Below are positions 1 through 5,059 of a stretch of 5,447 bases of DNA, one piece after another (the first letter of the stretch is position 1; each line of letters begins with the position of its first letter). The notes beneath the pieces are model-generated. The model was given only the letters and a program-made list of their open reading frames with translations, did not search any database and had not been told where the DNA came from. A program made the position numbers and the translations under genes. The DNA lies in the NCBI GenBank assembly GCA_905480065.1, contig CAJQOV010000179.1, forward strand, positions 1-5,447, written 5' to 3'. This DNA is from an uncultured Gammaproteobacteria bacterium. Lineage in GTDB: Bacteria > Pseudomonadota > Gammaproteobacteria > UBA9214.

Positions 1-462
1 GCTGACCATGTACTCGATGGCGGCCTTCAGCTCGTCATCCGAGCAGGCCATACACAAGCCCTTGGGCGGCATTGCATTCAGGCCCGCCGTGACATGGGTA
101 AACAGGGTGTCCATGCCCTGTGCGATACGCGGTGCCCAGGCCGCAACATCACCCAGCTTGGGGGCGCCGGCAGCGCCACTGGCATGGCATCCCACACACG
201 CGCCGTTGTAGACCTGGTCGCCCGTTTTCGGCTCCGCCGCCACTGTCGCAGCGGCCACGACCGGTGCCGGCTCCGGCGCAGATTCTCCGGCCACACGCAC
301 CTGGCCAACCGGCTTGATGTTTTCGACAACCAGCTCATCCGGCTTGTACTCTGCCATGTCACTGGTCAGGTTGCTGGCGATGATCACCAGTATGATCGCC
401 AGTACGGCCAAACCGCCCATGATGGCAAAAAAGGTGGAATAGAACTGTTTATCCTGACTCAA
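1..462 (-). CDS. Cytochrome c5-family membrane-anchored monohaem c-type cytochrome (3' end cut by window)
   Basis: Electron-transfer haem protein facing the periplasm. Translating from a TTG at 462 gives 154 codons, open to the window edge. The N-terminus has one hydrophobic helix (about residues 11-30, FFAIMGGLAVLAIILVIIA), which should act as an uncleaved anchor or signal. An Ala/Pro/Glu-rich linker follows (about 55-80). The haem domain has the CVGCH attachment motif (Cys89, Cys92, His93), PKLGD at 101-105, the probable axial Met131 in MPPKG, and a second pair, Cys137 and Cys140, which in cytochrome c5 forms a disulfide. These features are typical of cytochrome c5. The TTG start is chosen because AGGAG (469-473 on the plus strand, reversed) lies 6 nt upstream, and the next in-frame ATGs would cut into the membrane helix. 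Only a few C-terminal residues should be missing, since the family ends soon after the EYMV-type motif. Its redox partner cannot be inferred here. Confidence 0.88.
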   Translation of the reverse strand, partial: MSQDKQFYSTFFAIMGGLAVLAIILVIIASNLTSDMAEYKPDELVVENIKPVGQVRVAGESAPEPAPVVAAATVAAEPKTGDQVYNGACVGCHASGAAGAPKLGDVAAWAPRIAQGMDTLFTHVTAGLNAMPPKGLCMACSDDELKAAIEYMVS

Positions 463-525
463 GGTACTCTCCTGATCGTGTTTGTTGCGAAACTGGCCAC
501 CACGCGGGCAGCCGGATGCCGCGGG

Positions 526-554
526 ATTATACTGGAAAGGGTATGGGCGGGAAA
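526..554 (-). promoter_or_regulatory. Probable sigma70 promoter of the cytochrome c5 gene
   Basis: On the minus strand there is a perfect TATAAT (526-531), with a weak -35, TTTCCC (549-554), 17 bp upstream. The predicted start near 519 leaves a 5' UTR of about 57 nt before the TTG. The -35 lies inside a 15-bp inverted repeat, GCGGGAA-A-TTCCCGC (547-561), which could be an operator or chance. This is inferred from motifs only. Confidence 0.45.
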
Positions 555-663
555 TTCCCGCGAATGTCTCCCATCCCTGCACAACAGGCATAGACCGAAT
601 CTGGCTGCAGCGGTATCCTGTCGCCCACTCCCGATCCTCCGTAACCCGTACCGGGCAGGGGCA

Positions 664-694
664 TTGACTGTCCTTCCGGGGTCAGTTGCAGAAT
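664..694 (+). promoter_or_regulatory. Probable tRNA-Arg promoter
   Basis: TTGACT (664-669) matches the -35 consensus at five of six bases, and CAGAAT (689-694) is a four-of-six -10. The 19-bp spacing is longer than ideal. A start near 701 would put the mature tRNA only a couple of bases into the transcript. The position is convincing; the -10 is weak. Confidence 0.4.
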
Positions 695-702
695 CGGGTA
701 AA

Positions 703-779
703 GCGCCCGTAGCTCAGTTGGATAGAGTGTCGGTTTCCGAAACCGAAGGTCACAGGTTCGATTCCTGTCGGGCGCGCCA
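703..779 (+). tRNA. tRNA-Arg (anticodon CCG)
   Basis: A complete 77-nt cloverleaf can be folded by eye. The acceptor stem GCGCCCG (703-709) pairs with CGGGCGC (769-775), followed by discriminator G776 and an encoded CCA (777-779). The D-arm carries AGCTCAGTTGGATAGAGT. The anticodon stem TCGGT/ACCGA (730-734/742-746) encloses the loop TTCCGAA, with anticodon CCG at 737-739, which reads the arginine codon CGG. The T-arm is CACAGG-TTCGATT-CCTGTG-like and contains TTCGATT. Every stem pairs well, so it should be functional. No candidate terminator with a T-run is visible just downstream. Confidence 0.97.
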
Positions 780-1091
780 TATTAGAAGGCCGGATCGAAT
801 GAGTACCGGTCTGCTTCAAAACACCGCTGGCAGCAAGCGAGCGCTGCAACAGGCTCATCCAGCCAGCGGATCCTGCTGTAGCTGATGTACATGGACGAGC
901 ATATGTCGCGGCCGGCAAGGATGCCGTCAACCACGGCTTGCACAGTGGCGGACCCCGGAAGCGCGGGCAGACTACTTGAAGCGAGTGGGGCTGCCGTGTT
1001 GCATAGTGCGCTTGTTACATCCGCGGACTTGCGGGCCGCGCCATGATCTACATAAGCTAATGTATTAATGAATAAATTTATCCCACCCCTG
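780..1091. other. Gene-poor spacer between tRNA-Arg and the ars promoter
   Basis: I see no gene with family resemblance in these 310 bases. The plus strand has a 28-codon frame (799-885) ending in GSCCS, preceded by a poor Shine-Dalgarno (GAAGG) about 10 nt upstream; it is probably chance. Small weak hairpins are present, such as GCAGC/GCTGC (830-847). The last 40 bases turn sharply AT-rich and hold the palindrome ATAAATTTAT (1072-1081), which could act as an UP element for the ars promoter. Confidence 0.5.
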
Positions 1092-1128
1092 TATATATGA
1101 TTGACCATATATATGTTCAGGCATATAT
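1092..1128 (+). promoter_or_regulatory. Double palindromic ArsR operator candidate
   Basis: Two overlapping inverted repeats of the same form are visible: TATATATG-N6-CATATATA (1092-1113) and ATATATG-N6-CATATAT (1109-1128). They share the self-complementary CATATATATG (1106-1115), so there are effectively three evenly spaced half-site blocks with dyad centres at 1102.5 and 1118.5, 16 bp apart. The array covers the whole -35 to -10 region of the arsR promoter. ArsR/SmtB repressors bind such AT-rich dyads as dimers. Binding by this operon's own ArsR is inferred from position. Confidence 0.7.
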
Positions 1129-1129
1129 T
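1101..1129 (+). promoter_or_regulatory. Sigma70 promoter of the ars operon (leaderless arsR transcript predicted)
   Basis: TTGACC (1101-1106) and TATATT (1124-1129) are each one base off consensus and separated by exactly 17 bp. Seven bases past the -10 is position 1136, the A of the arsR ATG. The mRNA should therefore begin at or within a base or two of the start codon, which agrees with the lack of any Shine-Dalgarno before arsR. Both hexamers lie inside the double palindrome, so a bound repressor would exclude RNA polymerase. Confidence 0.7.
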
Positions 1130-1135
1130 ACTGGC

Positions 1136-1513
1136 ATGAATCCGGATACCGGCACGTTGTTCCTGATGCTTGCTGACGAAACACGCCTGCGCGCCCTGAT
1201 GCTGCTGTCCGCAGAACAAGAGTTGTGTGTTCGCGAGCTGACCCATGCGCTGAATGTGTCCCAGCCGAAGATATCACGCCACCTGGCCTTGCTGCGCGAT
1301 ACCGGTTTACTGCAGGCGCGGCGTGAAGGCCAGTGGATGTACTACCATATCCGGCAGGATCTGCCGGACTGGATCGGCAACATCCTGTACCACATGCTGC
1401 TCGGCAACAGCGGCGTAGAGCCGTTCAGGGCCGATCGCATGGCCCTGAAAAACATGGTCAATCGCCCGGGCGCCAGCAACAGCGCCGCGGAAATTGTCAG
1501 CCATTTTCGCTGA
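1136..1513 (+). CDS. arsR: ArsR/SmtB-family arsenic-responsive repressor
   Basis: Predicted dimeric winged-helix repressor of the ars operon, 125 aa, a usual length. The DNA-recognition region is clear at residues 40-59 (NVSQPKISRHLALLRDTGLL), followed by the beta-wing (ARREGQWMYYHI, 61-72). This closely resembles ArsR of the E. coli type. The inducer-binding segment in that type is ELCVCDLC; here it reads ELCVRELT (29-36), so only Cys31 remains, and it is the only cysteine in the protein. Three-thiolate As(III) binding within one subunit is therefore not possible in the classical way. The start at 1136 is preferred over the in-frame ATG at 1097 because the latter lies inside the operator and upstream of the predicted transcription start. 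The stop is followed after 3 nt by arsC. Confidence 0.9.
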   Translation: MNPDTGTLFLMLADETRLRALMLLSAEQELCVRELTHALNVSQPKISRHLALLRDTGLLQARREGQWMYYHIRQDLPDWIGNILYHMLLGNSGVEPFRADRMALKNMVNRPGASNSAAEIVSHFR

Positions 1514-1516
1514 ACC

Positions 1517-1933
1517 ATGAATATCCTGTTTCTCTGCACCGGTAACTCCTGCCGCTCACAAATTGCCGAAGGCTGGGCGCAACACTTCGCGCACGGGAAA
1601 CACACGATCCAGTCGGCCGGTATCGAGGCACATGGCAAAAACCCGCGCGCCATCGCCGTGATGCAGGAGGTCGGAATCGACATTTCCTCCCAGGAGTCCA
1701 CCCGCGTGAGTGACGAAATGCTGGCGGCGGCGGATATCGTGGTCACCGTGTGCGGCCATGCCGATGAACACTGTCCCGCGCTGCCGCCCGGCATACAGAA
1801 AATGCACTGGCCGCTGCCTGATCCGGCACAGGCCAGCGGCACTGAAGCGGAGATCATGCGGGTATTCCGCGCCAGCCGTGACGACATCCGGGAGCGGGTC
1901 GCAGACTTGCTGGCAAGTTTGTCGGCAGCATAG
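1517..1933 (+). CDS. arsC: Arsenate reductase, thioredoxin-coupled (low-molecular-weight phosphatase fold)
   Basis: Cytoplasmic enzyme reducing As(V) to As(III), which Acr3 can then export. The 138-aa protein has the phosphatase-like anion loop C7-T-G-N-S-C12-R13-S14, with Cys7 as nucleophile. It also has the redox relay cysteines Cys79 and Cys86 (VVTVCGHADEHCP) and the general-acid Asp102 in DPA. These match the S. aureus pI258 ArsC triad (Cys10, Cys82, Cys89), so electrons should come from thioredoxin rather than glutaredoxin. Other conserved stretches are SAGIEAHG (33-40) and LPPGIQKMHW (89-98). No clear Shine-Dalgarno precedes the ATG. With only 3 nt between the arsR stop and this start, translation is probably coupled to arsR. 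Confidence 0.96.
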   Translation: MNILFLCTGNSCRSQIAEGWAQHFAHGKHTIQSAGIEAHGKNPRAIAVMQEVGIDISSQESTRVSDEMLAAADIVVTVCGHADEHCPALPPGIQKMHWPLPDPAQASGTEAEIMRVFRASRDDIRERVADLLASLSAA

Positions 1934-1943
1934 GGAATCAACA

Positions 1944-1966
1944 GCGGCAGGATAATATCCTGCTGC
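1944..1966 (+). promoter_or_regulatory. Hairpin between arsC and acr3
   Basis: GCAGGATA-A-TATCCTGC (1947-1963) is a perfect inverted repeat. A G-U, a C-G and a G-C pair extend the stem to 1944-1966. It starts 10 nt after the arsC stop, ends 26 nt before acr3, and has no T-run, so it is unlikely to be a terminator. It may stabilise or process the message and so set the arsC/acr3 ratio, or it may be a protein-binding dyad. Function is inferred from structure only. Confidence 0.4.
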
Positions 1967-1992
1967 CGGAGAGCGCCAGTGACAGGTGGAGC

Positions 1993-3027
1993 ATGAATCT
2001 GTTTGAACGTTACCTGAGCCTGTGGGTACTGGCCTGCATCGCCCTCGGCATCACCCTGGGGCAATGGCTGCCGCAGGTCTTTGCGTGGCTGGGCGGCATG
2101 GAAGTGGCGCAGGTCAACCTGCCGGTAGCCGCACTGGTGTGGCTGATGATCCTGCCGATGCTGCTGAAGATCGATTTTCATGCCCTGCGCGAGGTACGCC
2201 AGCATGGGCGTGGCATCGCTGTCACACTGTTCGTCAACTGGGCGGTCAAACCCTTCTCGATGGCATTGCTGGCATGGCTGTTCATTCGCACGCTGTTTGC
2301 CAACTGGCTGCCGGCCGGGCAGATCGACAGCTACATCGCCGGCCTGATATTGCTGGCCAGTGCACCGTGCACGGCGATGGTATTTGTCTGGAGCAACCTG
2401 ACCAACGGGCATCCCGGCTTTACCCTGTCGCAGGTGGCATTGAATGACCTGATCATGGTGTTTGCCTATGCGCCGATAGTTGCATTGTTGCTGGGCCTGG
2501 CCGCCATCACCGTACCCTGGGATACGTTACTGTTATCGGTACTGCTATATATCGTGCTGCCGGTACTGCTGGCCAGCATGTGGCGACGCCACATCGTCAC
2601 CCGGCCATTGGGGACAGCGCAACTCGCCAACCTGCTGCGGGTATTGCAACCGGCTTCCATGGTCGCATTACTGATGACACTGGTGCTGTTGTTCGGCTTC
2701 CAGGGCCGGCAGATCCTTGACCAGCCATTGATCATCCTGCTGCTTGCCATACCGATTCTCATCCAGGTCTATTTCAATGCCGGACTGGCTTACCTGCTAT
2801 GCCGCAAGCTGCGCGTTGCCCACCGGGTTGCCGCCCCCGCGGCCTTGATCGGTGCCAGCAATTTTTTCGAACTGGCAGTGGCAACCGCAATCAGCCTGTA
2901 CGGCCTCGGTTCCGGCGCGGCGCTGGCCACCGTGGTTGGTGTGCTGGTCGAGGTTCCGGTAATGCTGTCCGTCGTTTATCTGGCCAATCAGACCCGCCAC
3001 TGGTACCAGCAACCGGCCAGCGACTGA
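1993..3027 (+). CDS. acr3: Acr3-family arsenite efflux permease
   Basis: Inner-membrane exporter of As(III), driven by the proton-motive force, 344 aa, the usual bacterial Acr3 length. About ten hydrophobic segments are evident. The family-defining cysteine lies in SAPCTAMVFVWS (Cys126, fourth helix), and the conserved glutamate in IGASNFFELAVA (Glu293). Both correspond to residues shown to be needed for transport in other Acr3 proteins. NDLIMVFAYAP (151-161) and LVEVPVML (318-325) are further typical signatures. The ATG at 1993 has a purine-rich AGGTGGA ribosome-binding site at 1984-1990, rather close to the start. It lies 59 nt after arsC on the same strand and should be the last gene of arsR-arsC-acr3. 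It belongs to the Acr3 family, not to the ArsB family. Confidence 0.96.
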   Translation: MNLFERYLSLWVLACIALGITLGQWLPQVFAWLGGMEVAQVNLPVAALVWLMILPMLLKIDFHALREVRQHGRGIAVTLFVNWAVKPFSMALLAWLFIRTLFANWLPAGQIDSYIAGLILLASAPCTAMVFVWSNLTNGHPGFTLSQVALNDLIMVFAYAPIVALLLGLAAITVPWDTLLLSVLLYIVLPVLLASMWRRHIVTRPLGTAQLANLLRVLQPASMVALLMTLVLLFGFQGRQILDQPLIILLLAIPILIQVYFNAGLAYLLCRKLRVAHRVAAPAALIGASNFFELAVATAISLYGLGSGAALATVVGVLVEVPVMLSVVYLANQTRHWYQQPASD

Positions 3028-3176
3028 TACAACAGCACGGCGCATGTGGCGTCGCCCGGCAACGCACGCGAGGGTTCAAACCAACCCGGAACGAACACCG
3101 GATGCACGCTAGTGAACGCGACAACTACATGTCACCGGGATGATCCTGCACGCATGCACAATGGCCGACTGGCAAG

Positions 3177-3202
3177 ATCGCTGTCACCGCGGTGACAGCG
3201 AT
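3177..3202 (+). promoter_or_regulatory. Perfect 26-bp palindrome (operator or terminator-like hairpin)
   Basis: Every base of 3177-3202 is matched about a centre at 3189.5. The left arm is ATCGCTGTCACC and the core CCGCGG is itself palindromic. As RNA it would form an 11-bp stem with a CGCG tetraloop, very stable. It sits about 150 nt past the acr3 stop and 12 nt before the FNR-like box. No T-run follows, so a simple intrinsic terminator is doubtful. The inner form TGTCAC-N4-GTGACA also looks like a dimeric regulator site. The 149 bases between acr3 and this palindrome show no gene and only a weak GGGTT/AACCC hairpin (3072-3087). Confidence 0.5.
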
Positions 3203-3214
3203 GCAGGTTGATTG

Positions 3215-3256
3215 TTAATCTGGATCAATTGCACGGCGCATTGTCGTTGCTACGCT
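3215..3256 (+). promoter_or_regulatory. FNR/ANR-type box and class II promoter before the DUF1538 remnant
   Basis: TTAATCTGGATCAA (3215-3228) differs from the FNR/ANR consensus TTGAT-N4-ATCAA at one base. Its centre is 3221.5. A class II site at -41.5 predicts a start near 3263 and a -10 about 3251-3256, where TACGCT keeps the three key -10 bases (T, A and final T). The spacing agreement suggests an oxygen-responsive promoter for the DUF1538 cluster. The motif is short, so chance occurrence is not excluded. Confidence 0.5.
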
Positions 3257-3289
3257 GACAGGCACCATTTCGTCCGGAGGCTGCACGCA

Positions 3290-3957
3290 TTGCGATCACT
3301 GTACTGCTTTCTCGGTTCCCTGCTGTCCAGTACTCGCGACCTGCTACCGATCGTACTGTGGTGGCGTTTTTCCAGGTCATCATCATTCAGCAGCCACTGC
3401 CGGAATTAGGGCGCATCCTCACCGGCCTGCTGCTGGTGATACTCGGACTGTCACTGTTCGTGCGCGGACTGGAGCAGGGCCTGTTCCCGATCGGCGAATC
3501 CCTCGCCTGGGCGTTCGCCAAACGTGGCAACCTGTCGTTATTGCTGACGTTTGCCTTTGCACTCGGGTTTGGCACCACCATCGCCGAACCGGCGCTTACC
3601 GCGATTGCACCCGAGGCCGCCACGGACGCCGCCGAGGGTGGCGTAATCGGACATGATGAATCAGCCATGCAGAACTACGCCACCGGGTTGCGCATCACCG
3701 TTGCGTTATCGGTCGGGCTCTCCATCCTGGTCGGGGTACTGCGCATCATTCGTGGCTGGCCGATTCAGCACCTCATCATCGGCGGCTACATCGGCGTGAT
3801 CATCATGACCGCTTTCGCACCGCCGGAAATCATCGGCATTGCCTATGATTCCGGCGGCGTCACATTCTCGAAACCATCGCCGAGATTGGCAGCTTCGACG
3901 TTAACCCGGGCTGCGGAATTGCATTCCAGCTTGATGTCGAGGATGCCGTTGGCGTGA
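3290..3957 (+). pseudogene. DUF1538 membrane protein, frameshifted and 3'-truncated
   Basis: The protein resembles the DUF1538 family of multi-helix inner-membrane proteins. These usually occur in pairs with PII-like and CBS proteins, and paired members have, as I recall, been reported as cation/proton antiporters (UmpAB). Translation probably began at TTG 3290, 9 nt after CCGGAGG (3274-3280), giving an N-terminus ending RDLLPIVL. The family continues VVAFFQ, but that lies in another frame from 3358. CTGTGGTGG looks like CTGGTGGTGG with one G lost. From 3358 the frame is open, with hydrophobic segments and the landmarks LGFGTTIAEPAL, LRITVALSVG, GWPIQHLIIGGY and FAPPEIIGIAYDSGGVT. After about 3864 similarity stops: the last 30 residues to the stop at 3957 are an out-of-frame reading of a PII-like gene. 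Two independent lesions make a functional product unlikely. The frameshift could be a sequencing error; the 3' fusion is harder to explain that way. Confidence 0.8.
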
Positions 3958-4004
3958 TGCGCCAGGTAAGCCAGTTAAGCAAAGTCGTGGAGGACAGGAT
4001 ATGA
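3861..4004 (+). pseudogene. C-terminal remnant of a PII-like regulator, fused out of frame to DUF1538
   Basis: In the frame with codons at 3861, 3864 and so on, 47 residues read to a TGA at 4002-4004. They include HILETIAEIGSFD, NPGCGIAFQLDVEDAVGV and a tail SKVVEDRI. This matches the C-terminal half of the PII-family proteins that accompany DUF1538 genes (usually about 110 aa), as I recall them. The TGA overlaps the ATG of the next gene (ATGA), which is normal operon coupling and suggests this was once a real gene end. The first half, including any start codon, is absent: DUF1538 sequence abuts at about 3861-3868. No start or ribosome-binding site serves this frame, so it is not expected to be translated on its own. 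Confidence 0.72.
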
Positions 4005-4399
4005 ACAATCCACAACCGGTACGGGTAAAACAGGTAATGACTGACCGCTATCAACTGGTCGATGGCCTGATGATGGTTGACCAGACCATTCGGCTGATGA
4101 AGGAAAGCGATGCGCAGGTACTGATAATCGACAAGCGCAACGAGAATGATGAATATGGCATCGTGCTGCTTTCCGACATTGCGCGCGCGGTTCTGTCCAC
4201 GAACCGCGCACCGCAGCGGGTCAATGTCTATGAAGTCATGTCCAAGCCCGTTGTTGCTGTCGATCCGGAAATGGATATCAAGTACTGTGCACGCCTGTTT
4301 AACCGGCTCGCATTCAGTTATGCGCCGGTCATCGACAACGGCAAGGTGATCGGACTGGTTGGCTATGCAGAGCTGGCGCTGAACGGTCTAGTCCAGTAG
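4001..4399 (+). CDS. Small CBS-domain-pair protein of the DUF1538/PII-like cluster
   Basis: A cytoplasmic protein of 132 aa made of little more than two CBS domains, which pair to bind adenine nucleotides or similar ligands. CBS1 covers about residues 8-65 (VKQVMTDRY ... YGIVLLSDIARAV). CBS2 covers about 75-130 (VNVYEVMSKPVVAVDPEMD ... YAPVIDNGKVIGLVGYAELAL). The ATG at 4001 follows GGAGG (3989-3993) by 7 nt and overlaps the stop of the PII-like remnant. The frame is intact although both upstream partners are broken. In related clusters it probably senses energy or ligand state for the DUF1538 transporter; that role is inferred. It may be an orphan here or act elsewhere. Its end overlaps the convergent tetR end by 12 nt. 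Confidence 0.88.
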   Translation: MNNPQPVRVKQVMTDRYQLVDGLMMVDQTIRLMKESDAQVLIIDKRNENDEYGIVLLSDIARAVLSTNRAPQRVNVYEVMSKPVVAVDPEMDIKYCARLFNRLAFSYAPVIDNGKVIGLVGYAELALNGLVQ

Positions 4400-4969
4400 T
4401 CGCAATACCTGCCGAACACTTTTGTTCAGCGCGGCACGCGTGAAATGCGCCTTGCCGAGTACCATCATGCCGGCCATCATGCCGGCAATTGCAGTAGCCA
4501 TACTGCTTGCATCAACGTGTTGCGGCAATTCGCCCAGGCGTTTTGCCTTGCCCAGCCGGGATGCCAGTCCGGCGCGCAGGTCGTGAATCATTTGCGCCGT
4601 TGCATCGTTTGAAGCCGCCGTATGTTGTCCGCTTTCCAGCACGGACAGCACCACCAGGCAACCGCCCGGATACTTGTCGTCGAAGTGTATGTCGAGCGCG
4701 CCTTCCAGCAAGCGCCGCACCCCGGTACGGATATCCGGCGCAGTATCCAGCCGCGCAAACAGCACACTCATGATGGATTCCTTGTAACAGGCGAGCACAC
4801 ACTCGAAGATACCGCGCTTGTTGCCAAACGCATTGTAGATACTGGTGCGCCTGAGGCCCATGGCCTGCTCCAGGTCCTGAATGGAGGTTGCCTGGTAACC
4901 CTTTTCCCAGAACACCAGCATCGCGGCGTTCAATGCCTGCCGCTCGTCAAATTCACGCGTTCGTGCCAT
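4388..4969 (-). CDS. TetR/AcrR-family transcriptional repressor
   Basis: Predicted dimeric repressor, 193 aa. The N-terminal helix-turn-helix domain spans about residues 5-55: FDERQALNAAMLVFWEKGY, then TSIQDLEQAMGL, then the recognition helix RRTSIYNAFGNKRGIF. The C-terminal ligand and dimer domain (about 65-193) carries GGCLVVLSVLES (102-113) and a Met-rich helix, AGMMAGMMVLGKAHF. The ATG at 4969 is chosen over the in-frame GTG at 4987 because a GGTGGAG Shine-Dalgarno lies between the two, 5 nt before the ATG. Cysteines at 57, 61 and 104 could be redox- or thiol-active, but this is speculation. The gene diverges from the DsrE-like gene across a shared promoter region and probably represses itself and that gene. 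The ligand cannot be predicted. Confidence 0.92.
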   Translation of the reverse strand: MARTREFDERQALNAAMLVFWEKGYQATSIQDLEQAMGLRRTSIYNAFGNKRGIFECVLACYKESIMSVLFARLDTAPDIRTGVRRLLEGALDIHFDDKYPGGCLVVLSVLESGQHTAASNDATAQMIHDLRAGLASRLGKAKRLGELPQHVDASSMATAIAGMMAGMMVLGKAHFTRAALNKSVRQVLRLLD

Positions 4970-4999
4970 TCCAGCTCCACCATTCACCAGGGACGTAAT

Positions 5000-5008
5000 A
5001 TTATACCA
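5000..5008 (-). promoter_or_regulatory. tetR promoter, extended -10
   Basis: Reading the minus strand, TGGTATAAT is a perfect -10 (TATAAT, plus-strand 5000-5005) with the extended TGn element. The nearest -35-like TTGTCA is 20 bp upstream, which is too far, so this is probably an extended -10 promoter. The predicted start near 4993 leaves a 5' UTR of about 24 nt. Confidence 0.6.
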
Positions 5009-5015
5009 AATGGTA
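5004..5015. promoter_or_regulatory. Candidate TetR operator palindrome
   Basis: TACCA-AA-TGGTA (5004-5015) is a 12-bp inverted repeat overlapping the extended -10 of tetR. It ends 9 bp before the rightward -35 at 5025. A repressor dimer here would block tetR directly and could hinder the divergent promoter. TetR operators are usually somewhat longer; the flanks beyond this core are not symmetric. Confidence 0.5.
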
Positions 5016-5024
5016 CATATTCAC

Positions 5025-5053
5025 TTGACAATATCAGTATTTTTGCATATAGA
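5025..5053 (+). promoter_or_regulatory. Strong sigma70 promoter towards the DsrE-like gene
   Basis: A perfect -35 TTGACA (5025-5030) is followed after exactly 17 bp by TATAGA (5048-5053), a five-of-six -10. The predicted start is near 5060, about 250 nt before the next start codon. Its adjacency to the palindrome at 5004-5015 suggests control by the divergent TetR protein. Confidence 0.65.
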
Positions 5054-5059
5054 CTTGTT

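Noticed and set aside
94..885. 263-codon plus-strand open frame
   Set aside because: It runs antisense through the cytochrome c5 gene and then through the tRNA. It shows no family resemblance, and the CVGCH-containing minus-strand gene explains the region.
799..885. 28-aa frame ending GSCCS, considered as a possible arsenic-binding peptide
   Set aside because: It has a poor ribosome-binding site, no promoter evidence and no recognisable family. The vicinal cysteines alone are too little.
682..930. Minus-strand open frame over the tRNA reading ARPTGIEPVTFGFGNRHS
   Set aside because: This is the well-known spurious translation of the antisense strand of a tRNA gene. The cloverleaf explains the sequence.
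1097..1135. Upstream in-frame ATG extending ArsR by 13 residues
   Set aside because: It lies inside the operator, upstream of the predicted transcription start, and the added residues do not resemble ArsR N-termini.
1342..2412. 356-codon minus-strand open frame
   Set aside because: It is antisense to arsR, arsC and acr3, all confidently recognised, and its composition is low-complexity (Gln/His/Arg-rich), typical of a shadow frame in GC-rich DNA.
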